This document shows, piece by piece, positions 17,470 to 23,805 of a DNA stretch of 23,805 bases. Source of the stretch: JBGRQB01 sp041725875 (GTDB lineage: Bacteria > Bacteroidota > Ignavibacteria > Ignavibacteriales > Melioribacteraceae). The first letter of the stretch is position 1, and each line of letters begins with the position of its first letter. The translations under genes and the position numbers were made by a program. The DNA is taken from positions 1-23,805 of the forward strand of contig JBGRQB010000051.1 of NCBI GenBank assembly GCA_041725875.1, read 5' to 3'. Under the pieces are notes generated by a model. It had not been told where the DNA came from, did not search any database, and was given only the letters and a program-made list of their open reading frames with translations.

Positions 17470-18267
17470 TTACTTTACTACCAAATTGTGAGAAATAATA
17501 TTACTCTTGGCTCCTGAGTTATCCACAGCCGTAAAATCAAACTTATATGTTCCTGTAGCAAATCCTGCAGGGAAAGTTAATCCCGAAGTAAATTTGCCGT
17601 CATTTGCAGTTTGGTCATCAATTGTTCCGTTATCAATTAAAGGAAACTCTGAAATTCCCTGACTGTTCACCATTTTGGAACCATCCGGTTTGTAAAGTTC
17701 GTAATAAACTTTAGCAACATCTTCCAAACCATTCTGATCTGTTACATCAACGGAAAATACAAACTTGACCCCTGTGTTTACTGTGTTAATCATTTGTAAA
17801 TTTGAAATAACAGGAGGAACATTCCGCGCAATAGATATATGTTGAAAATATCTTACAGCTACAATTCTTTCACTTCCCTGTTTGTTACGGGTAATGATTT
17901 CAACTTCATATCTTCCGCTGTTTTTTTCGTTTATTTCGGAGGTTTTACCAGAATAAATCTTATCATCCTTTGTTTTGTCACCAAAGCCGGCTTCATCGCC
18001 ATTATCAGCCATCTTCACTCTTTCAACGATCTTTTTATTATCGCCTGTCCATAAGATATTAAACCACACCGAATCAATATTAACGGTATTATCAAATTTT
18101 GCTGATACTCCAAAAGTATCGGATAAATTTTGCGGCTGGTATGAATCAGGTGTTTCCAGACTCAAAACCTTATTTCCGGGAAAATTATTTTCAATAACTT
18201 CACTCGGAATATCATCGCAAGAAGCCACCAGAAGCAGCAATAAAATAGCACCAAAATAATTGCGCAT
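17470..18267 (-). CDS. Lipoprotein with immunoglobulin-like domains, unknown function
   Basis: Predicted lipoprotein of 265 residues: a hydrophobic signal with lipobox LVAS-C (Cys17), then DDIPSE. The Asp residues right after the Cys differ from E. coli outer-membrane rules, but sorting in this group is different and cannot be inferred from them. The mature part looks like two beta-sandwich domains (about 50-145 and 155-265); both contain the pattern D-N-G/DDGx-F/Y-x-SG (DDKIYSGKTS near 120, NDGKFTSGLTF near 225) and end with an edge strand such as FDFTAVDNSGAKSN, as in Ig-like/choice-of-anchor domains. I do not recognise a named family. AGGAA stands before the ATG at 18267. It is the first gene of the set with the Asp-box and PorV-like genes, so a shared cell-surface role is likely. 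Confidence 0.8.
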   Translation of the reverse strand: MRNYFGAILLLLLVASCDDIPSEVIENNFPGNKVLSLETPDSYQPQNLSDTFGVSAKFDNTVNIDSVWFNILWTGDNKKIVERVKMADNGDEAGFGDKTKDDKIYSGKTSEINEKNSGRYEVEIITRNKQGSERIVAVRYFQHISIARNVPPVISNLQMINTVNTGVKFVFSVDVTDQNGLEDVAKVYYELYKPDGSKMVNSQGISEFPLIDNGTIDDQTANDGKFTSGLTFPAGFATGTYKFDFTAVDNSGAKSNIISHNLVVK

Positions 18268-18550
18268 CTAAATTCCTGTATATTGTTAGAATTAAACCAA
18301 AAATTAGGAGAGTATTTAAGATAACTTATTTTTTACCCTAAATAATAACAAACCTCAATTGAATTATCAGATCAGTAAATATTAGCTTTTTCTCCAATAA
18401 TTTTGGAAGAAAAATATGAGAATAGATATTGAAAAGCAAGGTATTTGTATTGGTATTTATGTCTGTTGCGCTTGCCGGATTTTCACCTGCATCTTAATCC
18501 AAAGGGATTATATCTTTATTAGACGATCACGCCTGAATCAGATTAATCAA
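18268..18550. other. Intergenic region between the Cys-rich gene and the lipoprotein gene
   Basis: A 283-base AT-rich stretch with no convincing gene. It must hold the 3' end of the Cys-rich transcript and the promoter of the lipoprotein operon. On the minus strand it includes a TAATCC/GGATTA hairpin with a 4-base loop (18495-18510) and a short GGTGAAAATCC stretch within 18474-18490. No T-tract terminator and no clear promoter pair could be fixed. Confidence 0.5.
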
Positions 18551-18889
18551 TTAACAATAAAATTGAAAACCATCGGTCACTGGATTGCCACAAGCAATGA
18601 TATCACATGTCATAACATCACAAGTATCCCCAGCGCAAGAAACCATACAAGTTTCAATACAAGTACTCACACAAGTATGCTGACTACCACAAGTTGCACC
18701 AACGGTATTATTGTTGTTACATCCGTTAGCTGGTTTTGTCAAATCACAACTTGGTTCGTTTGAGGTTGGACAATTAATACACAGATCACCGGTATTAGCG
18801 AATACTGTACCTTTTGAAGCTTTTTCTTCTTCGGAAGTATTAAATGATTCAACTTTTAAGTCATTAAGACTTAACTTAAACTTTTCCAT
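18551..18889 (-). CDS. Cys-rich putative RiPP precursor (pinensin/lanthipeptide-like leader)
   Basis: Product of 112 residues. The leader MEKFKLSLNDLKVESFNTS (1-19) and the GTVFAN stretch (27-32) resemble the leaders of Bacteroidota lanthipeptide-type precursors (LxLxDLKVESFxTS). The rest is very Cys-rich: 13 Cys at 37, 40, 48, 57, 67, 73, 77, 81, 85, 90, 95, 100 and 112. From 67 to 95 every Cys follows Thr or Ser, with spacing close to 4-5 residues (core TCVSTCIETCMVSC, 72-85). Thr/Ser next to Cys is what dehydration and thioether formation would use, but disulfides or metal binding are equally possible. Start ATG has AGAGGT 5 bases upstream. It follows an M50 protease gene on the same strand. 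No LanB, LanM, radical-SAM, YcaO or LanT-type gene is in the window, so the RiPP function is inference. Confidence 0.7.
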   Translation of the reverse strand: MEKFKLSLNDLKVESFNTSEEEKASKGTVFANTGDLCINCPTSNEPSCDLTKPANGCNNNNTVGATCGSQHTCVSTCIETCMVSCAGDTCDVMTCDIIACGNPVTDGFQFYC

Positions 18890-18894
18890 TGTTT

Positions 18895-18900
18895 ACCTCT
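18895..18900 (-). promoter_or_regulatory. Ribosome binding site of the Cys-rich peptide gene
   Basis: AGAGGT lies 5 bases before the ATG at 18889, strong for this genome. It supports real translation of this small gene. Confidence 0.6.
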
Positions 18901-18925
18901 TTTTTTATGATATGTAATTTGCCCC

Positions 18926-18972
18926 CACTGAAGGGTAATTCAATTTGCATAAAAAAAAATAATATTTCAGTG
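18926..18972. repeat. Inverted repeat upstream of the Cys-rich gene
   Basis: CACTGAA (18926-18932) and TTCAGTG (18966-18972) are exact inverted copies separated by 33 AT-rich bases. Direct AATTTGC copies occur at 18916-18922 and 18942-18948. It could be an operator or a loose hairpin; no T run follows it, so it is not a good terminator. A chance match cannot be excluded. Confidence 0.35.
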
Positions 18973-18993
18973 CATTTTTTTTTACACTAAAAA

Positions 18994-19950
18994 TTATAAG
19001 GTAAAAATAAAAGGTGTAGGAGAAAATGAGATTATAAGGATAATTATTGAAAAAGCTCCCAGAAGTTTTCTTTTCAGATCCAGTTCTTCAAACCAGGCAA
19101 CAGGCGGATGTTTTATCTTTATAATAAATCTCAAAATAAGTGCCCAGAAAAGCCATCCCAGCCAGCCAATTCCGAAATTATTATCAATCAGCAAATCAAT
19201 TCCGCCAAAAACTCCCATAATTACAAGAATATACCAACTGATATTTGCCACTATTTCGTGCTTTTTTATGCCAAATATTCCAAAGATTATATGTCCCCCG
19301 TCAAGTTGCCCGACAGGTATAAGATTCATCGAAGTTATGAAGAGTCCGAACCAGCCGGCACAAAGATATGGATAATGATAAATTTCCGTCATCGGTGGAA
19401 TGAATTTATCAGAGCCGGAAAAAACTTCTCGTAAAAACATAAAAATGAGTGAATCTCCAAATTGCAGACTCAAATTATCTCCGCCATATTTGGGAGTAAA
19501 AAAATCGGGATGAATACTTAAAATATAATCGGTTCCGGGCAAGGTCCAGAAACCGTAAATTAAAACTCCCAGACAAGCAATAAATCCTGCTACCGGACCT
19601 GCAACACCAATATCAAACATTGTTTTGTTGGAATAGACAGGTGATTTTGTTTTTATTACAGCTCCCATTGTACCAAAATTCAAAAATCCGGTTAAGGGCG
19701 GAAAAGGGATAAAAAAAGGAAGTGTTGCTTTTACTTTGTGATATCTTGCGGCAAAATAATGTCCGAGTTCATGAATTCCTAAAATAAATATTACAGATAT
19801 GGAATATGGAAAGGCAATTGCAAGTTCAGTTATTTCAAAAGGACCAACTTTGCCGGAAATCCATTCCATTCCGGCTAAAGTTGTTGTTACAAAAGTTATT
19901 ACAACCAGACTCAAATGAACAAGTCCGCTATATTTTTCATAAATCTTCAA
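18994..19950 (-). CDS. Site-2 protease family membrane metallopeptidase (M50)
   Basis: Intramembrane-type zinc peptidase of 318 residues with several hydrophobic helices (about 11-27, 48-66, 114-136, 196-216, 236-256 and more). HELGH (60-64, catalytic Glu61) supplies two zinc ligands and NLIPVGQLDGGH (209-220) provides Asp217 as the third, the standard M50 arrangement. No PDZ domain is seen. It starts with TTG only 2 bases after the stop of the barrel gene, so it is translated from the same mRNA; a later start would remove the first helix. Such proteases cut transmembrane or membrane-near substrates, for example anti-sigma factors or signal peptides. Its neighbour, the Cys-rich peptide gene, is 104 bases downstream; processing of that peptide is only a guess. 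Confidence 0.85.
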   Translation of the reverse strand: MKIYEKYSGLVHLSLVVITFVTTTLAGMEWISGKVGPFEITELAIAFPYSISVIFILGIHELGHYFAARYHKVKATLPFFIPFPPLTGFLNFGTMGAVIKTKSPVYSNKTMFDIGVAGPVAGFIACLGVLIYGFWTLPGTDYILSIHPDFFTPKYGGDNLSLQFGDSLIFMFLREVFSGSDKFIPPMTEIYHYPYLCAGWFGLFITSMNLIPVGQLDGGHIIFGIFGIKKHEIVANISWYILVIMGVFGGIDLLIDNNFGIGWLGWLFWALILRFIIKIKHPPVAWFEELDLKRKLLGAFSIIILIISFSPTPFIFTL

Positions 19951-19952
19951 AA

Positions 19953-20789
19953 TTAAAGATCCAGGTTAAATCCTAATGCGCTGTATTCTCTGTTAAACTC
20001 GTAATACTCGCCGTGAACAGATTTTCCGCTGTAATAATGGTAATAAACAGAAAAACCTTTTCCATTTGGTTTGCCAAATTTTATACCTGCGTTAATTGAA
20101 TTGTTTGCAGTATATTTATCAATATTTATCAGTTTCAGATCGTAAGCAATAAAAGGAGTTACATAATCACTTATCCCTTTGTAGAAATAATCAAATCCAA
20201 CCTGATAATTTTCTTTTCCGATATGTCCCGGATCAACGTGATAAATGTAAGTAAATCCAAGATACAATCTTAAATCGTTGATTCTTACATAAGGCATCAG
20301 CTCAAAAAACTCTCTGCTGTAAACTCTTGGTTCCTGATTATCAATCCAGATTTTGTCAGGTGAAGGATCAAGATGTCCGTCAACCATATGAGCACTTATA
20401 TGACTTAATCTGAAACGTGCACCAATTTCATCTATGAAACAATTTTTATCGGGTGACTGATATTTAATTCCGACATTTACACCAAAAAGATAATCTACCG
20501 CATCAACCGGAAAATGAAAATCATCTTCGCTTCTTAATAATGTATATGTGAACAGATCGGCACCAAAAGAGTATGTAAGATTATCAACCTGCTTTCTGTA
20601 TATATCCATTGAGCTGCCGATGTCGAGTCTTAATTCACTTTTTGATGTCTGAAAAACAAATCCGAGCTTTGGCTCAAGCATATTTGCCGTGAAGGGCTGT
20701 ATTGTTAAATTGTCCGGGAATAATTCCGATTTTGTTTGTGCATTGACCAGTAAGGTAAAGAATAGAATCAAAGCAGCAATTCGTTTCAT
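19953..20789 (-). CDS. DUF1207-like outer-membrane beta-barrel protein
   Basis: Exported protein of 278 residues: a signal peptide (MKRIAALILFFTLLVNAQ, cut near residue 17-18), then a mature part with alternating hydrophobic strands and a final aromatic strand ending in Leu, the typical outer-membrane barrel pattern. The order of blocks FRLSHISAHMVDGH, YSREFFELMPYV, LYLGFTYIYHVDPGH and NYQVGFDYF agrees with DUF1207 as I remember it, a family of unknown function; this rests on recall only and is moderate. It is 19 bases downstream of the GT2 gene and 2 bases before the TTG of the M50 gene. No catalytic residues are recognised. Confidence 0.65.
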   Translation of the reverse strand: MKRIAALILFFTLLVNAQTKSELFPDNLTIQPFTANMLEPKLGFVFQTSKSELRLDIGSSMDIYRKQVDNLTYSFGADLFTYTLLRSEDDFHFPVDAVDYLFGVNVGIKYQSPDKNCFIDEIGARFRLSHISAHMVDGHLDPSPDKIWIDNQEPRVYSREFFELMPYVRINDLRLYLGFTYIYHVDPGHIGKENYQVGFDYFYKGISDYVTPFIAYDLKLINIDKYTANNSINAGIKFGKPNGKGFSVYYHYYSGKSVHGEYYEFNREYSALGFNLDL

Positions 20790-20808
20790 ATAATTTTCTC
20801 CAATATCG

Positions 20809-21912
20809 TTATCTTTTAAATTTAGAATCTTTCCACACTATGTTTCTGCTTGTTATCACTACAGGAGGTGTAAGTAATGCATAAATGAAAAAATAAAACT
20901 CAAAATAGATAAGTTTGATCACTGAAAACTCAAGTTCAAGTTTTTTATGCATCGATTTCAGGAACAGATAATCTGAAATAAATCTGGTTAAAACTAATCC
21001 CAGAGTTACCCAGCTGAACACAAATGGTAATACCAGAACTAAAAAATTACCAAAGTAACCTGCCAGCATAGCTGAAAATCCTTGTCTTCCTGCTTCAAGT
21101 CCACCAACACTCCAACGTTTTTTCTGTCGGTACAAAGTTTTCAAATCCGGACAAGGTTTTGTTGTAACAAGCGCATTTACATCTACCGGATAACGGAATT
21201 TATATTTATCCAGCTTTATCATTTCTCTTAATAATCTGTAATCTTCTGTTACGGAAAACGGAATTGCTTCATATCCGCCAACTTCGTCATAAACACTTCT
21301 TTTGTATGACATATTATTTCCGATACAGCTCATCGGACTGTCCATATTCATTCTGCCGCTAGATACAGTAAGCAGATAGATCAGATCGGCACTTTGCATC
21401 TTTGTAAAAATACTTTTTCCGGGCTGATGAGTAAACCCGAAAACTCCGGCCACATCATCATCGTAATAGGACAAAATTGTTTTAACCCAGTCGGGCTTTA
21501 CAATACAATCTGCATCAGTGGTAAAAATCACCTCTCCTGTTGCAATTTCCATTGCATTTGCAATTGCATTAGCCTTCCCTTTTAATTCGCCAATCGATTT
21601 TCTTGATTTAAGAGAAATAAATTTAGATTTCCCTTTTGTAAACTCTTCAATAATTTCCTGAGTGGCATCTGTGGAATTATCGTTTACAACAAGAAGCTCT
21701 ATTTTTTCTTTTGGATAATCGATTTTATCAAGCGATTCCATACAATCAAGAATGCAGTCCTATTCATTTTTTGCAGCAACTATTACACTCACTTTTGGTG
21801 AATAAGCTGATTTTTTTTCAAAAGATCTGCGTGAACTTACATAAACTCTGCGCTGAATTATAATATAAGCGAGAGTTACAATAAAAAACAATATTTCCGG
21901 GATTCCGATCAT
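20809..21912 (-). pseudogene. Membrane glycosyltransferase family 2 with in-frame amber codon (nonsense at codon 51)
   Basis: The complete reading frame from ATG 21910-21912 is 367 codons plus stop: an N-terminal membrane helix (IPEILFFIVTLAYIII), the first Rossmann strand VSVIVAAKNE (41-50), then a TAG (21760-21762) exactly where the family has Glu of the NEE/NED motif, and then DCILDCMESL. The downstream part is intact: VVNDNSTD (75-82 of the full product), DADC (133-136), TEDYRL (222-227), QKKRW (263-267; QxxRW) and two to three C-terminal helices (from about 290). Processive, membrane-bound transfer like CESA-type GT2 is indicated. The frame is otherwise undisturbed, so one base change (for example GAG to TAG) or a sequence error is the simplest reading. 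A restart at ATG 21741 would make 310 residues lacking the helix and strand 1. It leads the minus-strand group with the barrel and protease. Confidence 0.8.
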
Positions 21913-21972
21913 ATAATATTTTTCCAAAAAAAAGAGAAATAAATTTAATGAAAAACTTCATTATGATTAAGG

Positions 21973-21984
21973 GAATTCGAATTC
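21973..21984. repeat. 12-base perfect palindrome between divergent genes
   Basis: GAATTCGAATTC is its own reverse complement. It lies between the start of the GT2 gene and bshC and could be an operator half-site pair for a dimeric regulator. Short palindromes also occur by chance. Confidence 0.35.
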
Positions 21985-22109
21985 TCTATGTGTAAACTTA
22001 TTGTAAATTTTTGCTTTTTGAACAAAATATAGCATTTACGTCGTAAAAATGACATTATCTCTTATTATTTTTCTTATTTATTTTCTTATTTTTACAGGTT
22101 AGAAATAGC

Positions 22110-22114
22110 GAGGT
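22110..22114 (+). promoter_or_regulatory. Ribosome binding site of bshC
   Basis: GAGGT lies 4 bases before the ATG at 22119 and supports this start. Confidence 0.6.
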
Positions 22115-22118
22115 AAAA

Positions 22119-23744
22119 ATGTTTATAAATTTCAGTGATATAGCGGGACACCAAAATATATTTCTCGACTATATGTATGAATTTGAAAATGTGAAAGAAT
22201 TCTATAAATCAGATTTCAGAAACAAAGATATTTATCCCGAAGTCTTTTCAAATGTGGCTACAAAAAATGACAGCCACAGAAAAAAGATAGTGGAGATTAT
22301 AAAAAATCAGTACAAATCATTTAAGTATTCACGTCAGACAGAGCTTAACATTGAATCATTTAAACTTTCCAAAACAATTGCAATTGTTACGGGTCAGCAG
22401 CTTGGTTTAATGGGCGGTCCCTTATATACTTTTTACAAAATCATAACAACCATAAAGTTGTGCTCTTTTCTCAAGGGAAAATATGACGAGTACAATTTTG
22501 TACCGGTTTTCTGGCTCGAAGGTGACGATCACGATTTTGATGAAATAAGCTCGATAAACACTATTGATATTGCCAACGATTTTTTGAATATCAATTATAG
22601 CGACGGAGCCGAAGAAGATACAAACAGAGGAAGTGTAGGATATCTGAAATTTAATCAGGGAATAAATGATTTTAAGGAAGAGCTTCTTAACACTTTGAGA
22701 GATAACGAATTTAAAGAAGATCTGGAAAAAGTAATAAACATTTTGCTGAAAGAAGATAAGCTTGTTAAAACTTCCTTTACAGAATTGCTTTTTAATCTTT
22801 TTGATGAATATGGACTTGTAATATTTGACCCGCAGGATATTGAAGTAAAAAAAATGTTGAAGCCTGTTTTCAAAAAGGAGATTCAATATTACAGATCGCA
22901 TACAAATATTGCTGTTGCAAGAAGTGCAGCTCTTGAAGAGCTTTATCACGCACAGGTAAAAGTAAAACCGGTTAATCTTTTCTTTTCTGATAACACCGGC
23001 AGATATTTAATTGAACCGATTAATGATAAATTCAGATTAAAAGGAAAACGCACACGCTGGAGCGAAAATGAACTGCTTCAGATGCTGGAAGAAAATCCGC
23101 AAAGTTTTAGTTCCAATGTTATTCTTCGCCCGATTTGTCAAGATTTCCTCTTCCCTACCGGAGTATATGTTGGCGGACCCGGAGAAATAAGTTACTTTGC
23201 ACAGGTAATTCCTTTTTACAACGAATTTGAATTACCTCAGCCAATTCTTTATCCCAGAGCTTCGGCAACTATTGTGGAGAAAAATATTCATAATATTATG
23301 GATAAATATGAACTTGGTTACAGCGACTTTTTTATAGGAGATAAATTCCTGACCGGCAAAATGATTTCAATGCTTTCGGAAGTTGATCTTGAAAAAACAT
23401 TTGGAAAAACTGAAACTGATCTGGAATTAATAATTGATGAACTAAAAACCGCAGCATTTACAATTGACCCGACATTAAAAGATACTGTTGAAAAATCGAA
23501 ACAGCGTATTCAGCAGACTTTAGACACAATAAAAAACAAAACTGAAAAAGCTCAGGAAAGAAAACACGATTTAACTTTGCGACAAGTTAAAAAAGCACAA
23601 AACCTTCTCTTTCCTGAAGATGCTTTGCAGGAACGAAAATTAAATTTCATCTATTTTGCAAATAAGTATGGAATTAATATCCTGAAATGGATTTTTAACG
23701 AACTGGCAATAAACAAATTTGAACATCAGATAATTGAGTTGTAA
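22119..23744 (+). CDS. bshC: Bacillithiol biosynthesis cysteine-adding enzyme BshC
   Basis: Adds L-cysteine to glucosaminyl-malate in the last step of bacillithiol synthesis, in the cytosol. The 541-residue product has the family blocks VTGQQLGLMGGPLYTFYK (90-107), VPVFWLEGDDHDFDEI (128-143), RPICQDFLFPTGVYVGGPGEISY (around 343-365) and a C-terminal charged coiled-coil region (about 455-515). Length matches BshC. It starts with an ATG supported by GAGGT. bshA and bshB are not visible nearby, which is usual, since the three genes are often separate. It is a single-gene unit ending in a strong terminator. Bacillithiol is best known from Bacillus but also occurs in Bacteroidota and related groups; a role in redox and metal protection would follow. 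Confidence 0.95.
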   Translation: MFINFSDIAGHQNIFLDYMYEFENVKEFYKSDFRNKDIYPEVFSNVATKNDSHRKKIVEIIKNQYKSFKYSRQTELNIESFKLSKTIAIVTGQQLGLMGGPLYTFYKIITTIKLCSFLKGKYDEYNFVPVFWLEGDDHDFDEISSINTIDIANDFLNINYSDGAEEDTNRGSVGYLKFNQGINDFKEELLNTLRDNEFKEDLEKVINILLKEDKLVKTSFTELLFNLFDEYGLVIFDPQDIEVKKMLKPVFKKEIQYYRSHTNIAVARSAALEELYHAQVKVKPVNLFFSDNTGRYLIEPINDKFRLKGKRTRWSENELLQMLEENPQSFSSNVILRPICQDFLFPTGVYVGGPGEISYFAQVIPFYNEFELPQPILYPRASATIVEKNIHNIMDKYELGYSDFFIGDKFLTGKMISMLSEVDLEKTFGKTETDLELIIDELKTAAFTIDPTLKDTVEKSKQRIQQTLDTIKNKTEKAQERKHDLTLRQVKKAQNLLFPEDALQERKLNFIYFANKYGINILKWIFNELAINKFEHQIIEL

Positions 23745-23750
23745 AATAAA

Positions 23751-23782
23751 AAAGCACTGATTAATCAGTGCTTTATTTTTTC
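23751..23782 (+). terminator. Intrinsic terminator after bshC
   Basis: AAAGCACTGATT and AATCAGTGCTTT are perfect inverted copies back to back (23751-23774), followed by ATTTTTTC, 6 bases after the bshC stop. The A tract on its left could let it act from the other side as well. Confidence 0.88.
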
Positions 23783-23805
23783 TATCTGTTCCAAAAATTT
23801 TGGAT

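Larger units (their letters stand above)
21913..22118. other. Divergent intergenic region between the GT2 gene and bshC
   Basis: 206 AT-rich bases holding both promoters. Visible structure: a 12-base palindrome GAATTCGAATTC (21973-21984), a TAATGAA/TTCATTA hairpin (21946-21963) on the GT2 side, and a T-rich stretch (22058-22094) with three TCTTATT-type copies ahead of bshC. No clear -35/-10 pair was fixed. Confidence 0.5.

Noticed and set aside
18483..18493. Mini-gene of 11 codons on the minus strand starting in the GGTGAAAATCC region
   Set aside because: Too short and without a ribosome binding site; the sequence is better explained, if at all, as RNA structure.
18416..18763. Plus-strand open frame of 115 codons across the Cys-rich gene
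   Set aside because: It is antisense to the Cys-rich gene for most of its length, has no ribosome binding site, and its Cys and Thr content mirrors the other strand. No family is recognisable.
21946..21963. TAATGAA/TTCATTA hairpin followed on the minus strand by a T-rich stretch
   Set aside because: It looks like a terminator, but no gene on the minus strand ends just upstream of it; the neighbour bshC is on the plus strand and reads away.
22422..22949. Minus-strand open frame of 175 codons inside bshC
   Set aside because: It lies fully antisense within a well-conserved gene, is rich in Ile, Phe and Lys as expected from reverse reading of AT-rich coding sequence, and shows no motif.
1..23805. 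CRISPR arrays, transposases, integrase or attachment sites, tRNA genes
   Set aside because: None was seen. No regularly spaced direct repeats, no transposase-like products and no cloverleaf-type sequence were found by reading; the gene content is compact and chromosomal in character.

Overview
The window is an AT-rich, densely packed bacterial chromosome segment. The gene content points to a Gram-negative of the Bacteroidota/Chlorobiota/Ignavibacteriota group. The indicators are an LpxH-type lipid A enzyme, a PorV/PorQ-like outer-membrane protein, a secreted Asp-box protein with a C-terminal FlgD-like/type IX-sorting-like tail, a bacillithiol enzyme (BshC), and a short 4.5S-like SRP RNA. I favour an Ignavibacteria-like lineage, but this is inference from content, not from a marker gene.

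Layout. (1) 1-3079, minus strand: an M1 aminopeptidase anchored by an N-terminal helix, then lpxH, whose last 8 bases overlap the start of a class A penicillin-binding protein that runs off the left edge. (2) 3183-8441, plus strand: glgC (glycogen synthesis), uvrC (excision repair), an NhaC-type Na+/H+ antiporter and a SixA-like histidine phosphatase, with intrinsic terminators after glgC and the antiporter. (3) 8446-8533, minus: SRP RNA with its own candidate promoter and a T-tract terminator. (4) 8599-15886: a surface-polysaccharide and envelope block. It holds a GT9 heptosyltransferase-like gene, a divergent SAM methyltransferase, and a tight minus-strand run of PorV-like protein, FemAB/GNAT-like transferase, Wzx-like flippase, GT4 and GT2. 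The run is fed from upstream by a lipoprotein gene and the Asp-box protein gene, so a secretion cassette and a glycan-assembly cassette are read in one direction. (5) 18551-21912, minus: a GT2 gene interrupted by an in-frame amber codon, a DUF1207-like beta-barrel, an M50 site-2-type protease, and a small cysteine-rich gene. (6) 22119-23744, plus: bshC, with a perfect-palindrome terminator.

The most interesting item is the 112-residue product at 18551-18889. It has a leader resembling those of Bacteroidota pinensin/lanthipeptide-like precursors and a core with 13 cysteines, eight of them in a near-periodic series in which seven follow Thr or Ser. It is a good candidate for a ribosomally made, post-translationally modified peptide (RiPP) precursor. 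No maturation enzyme of the LanB/LanM/radical-SAM/YcaO type is visible in this window, so any modification would have to be encoded elsewhere. The second item is the TAG codon at the place where the glycosyltransferase family has Glu. It may be a real nonsense mutation or a sequence error.
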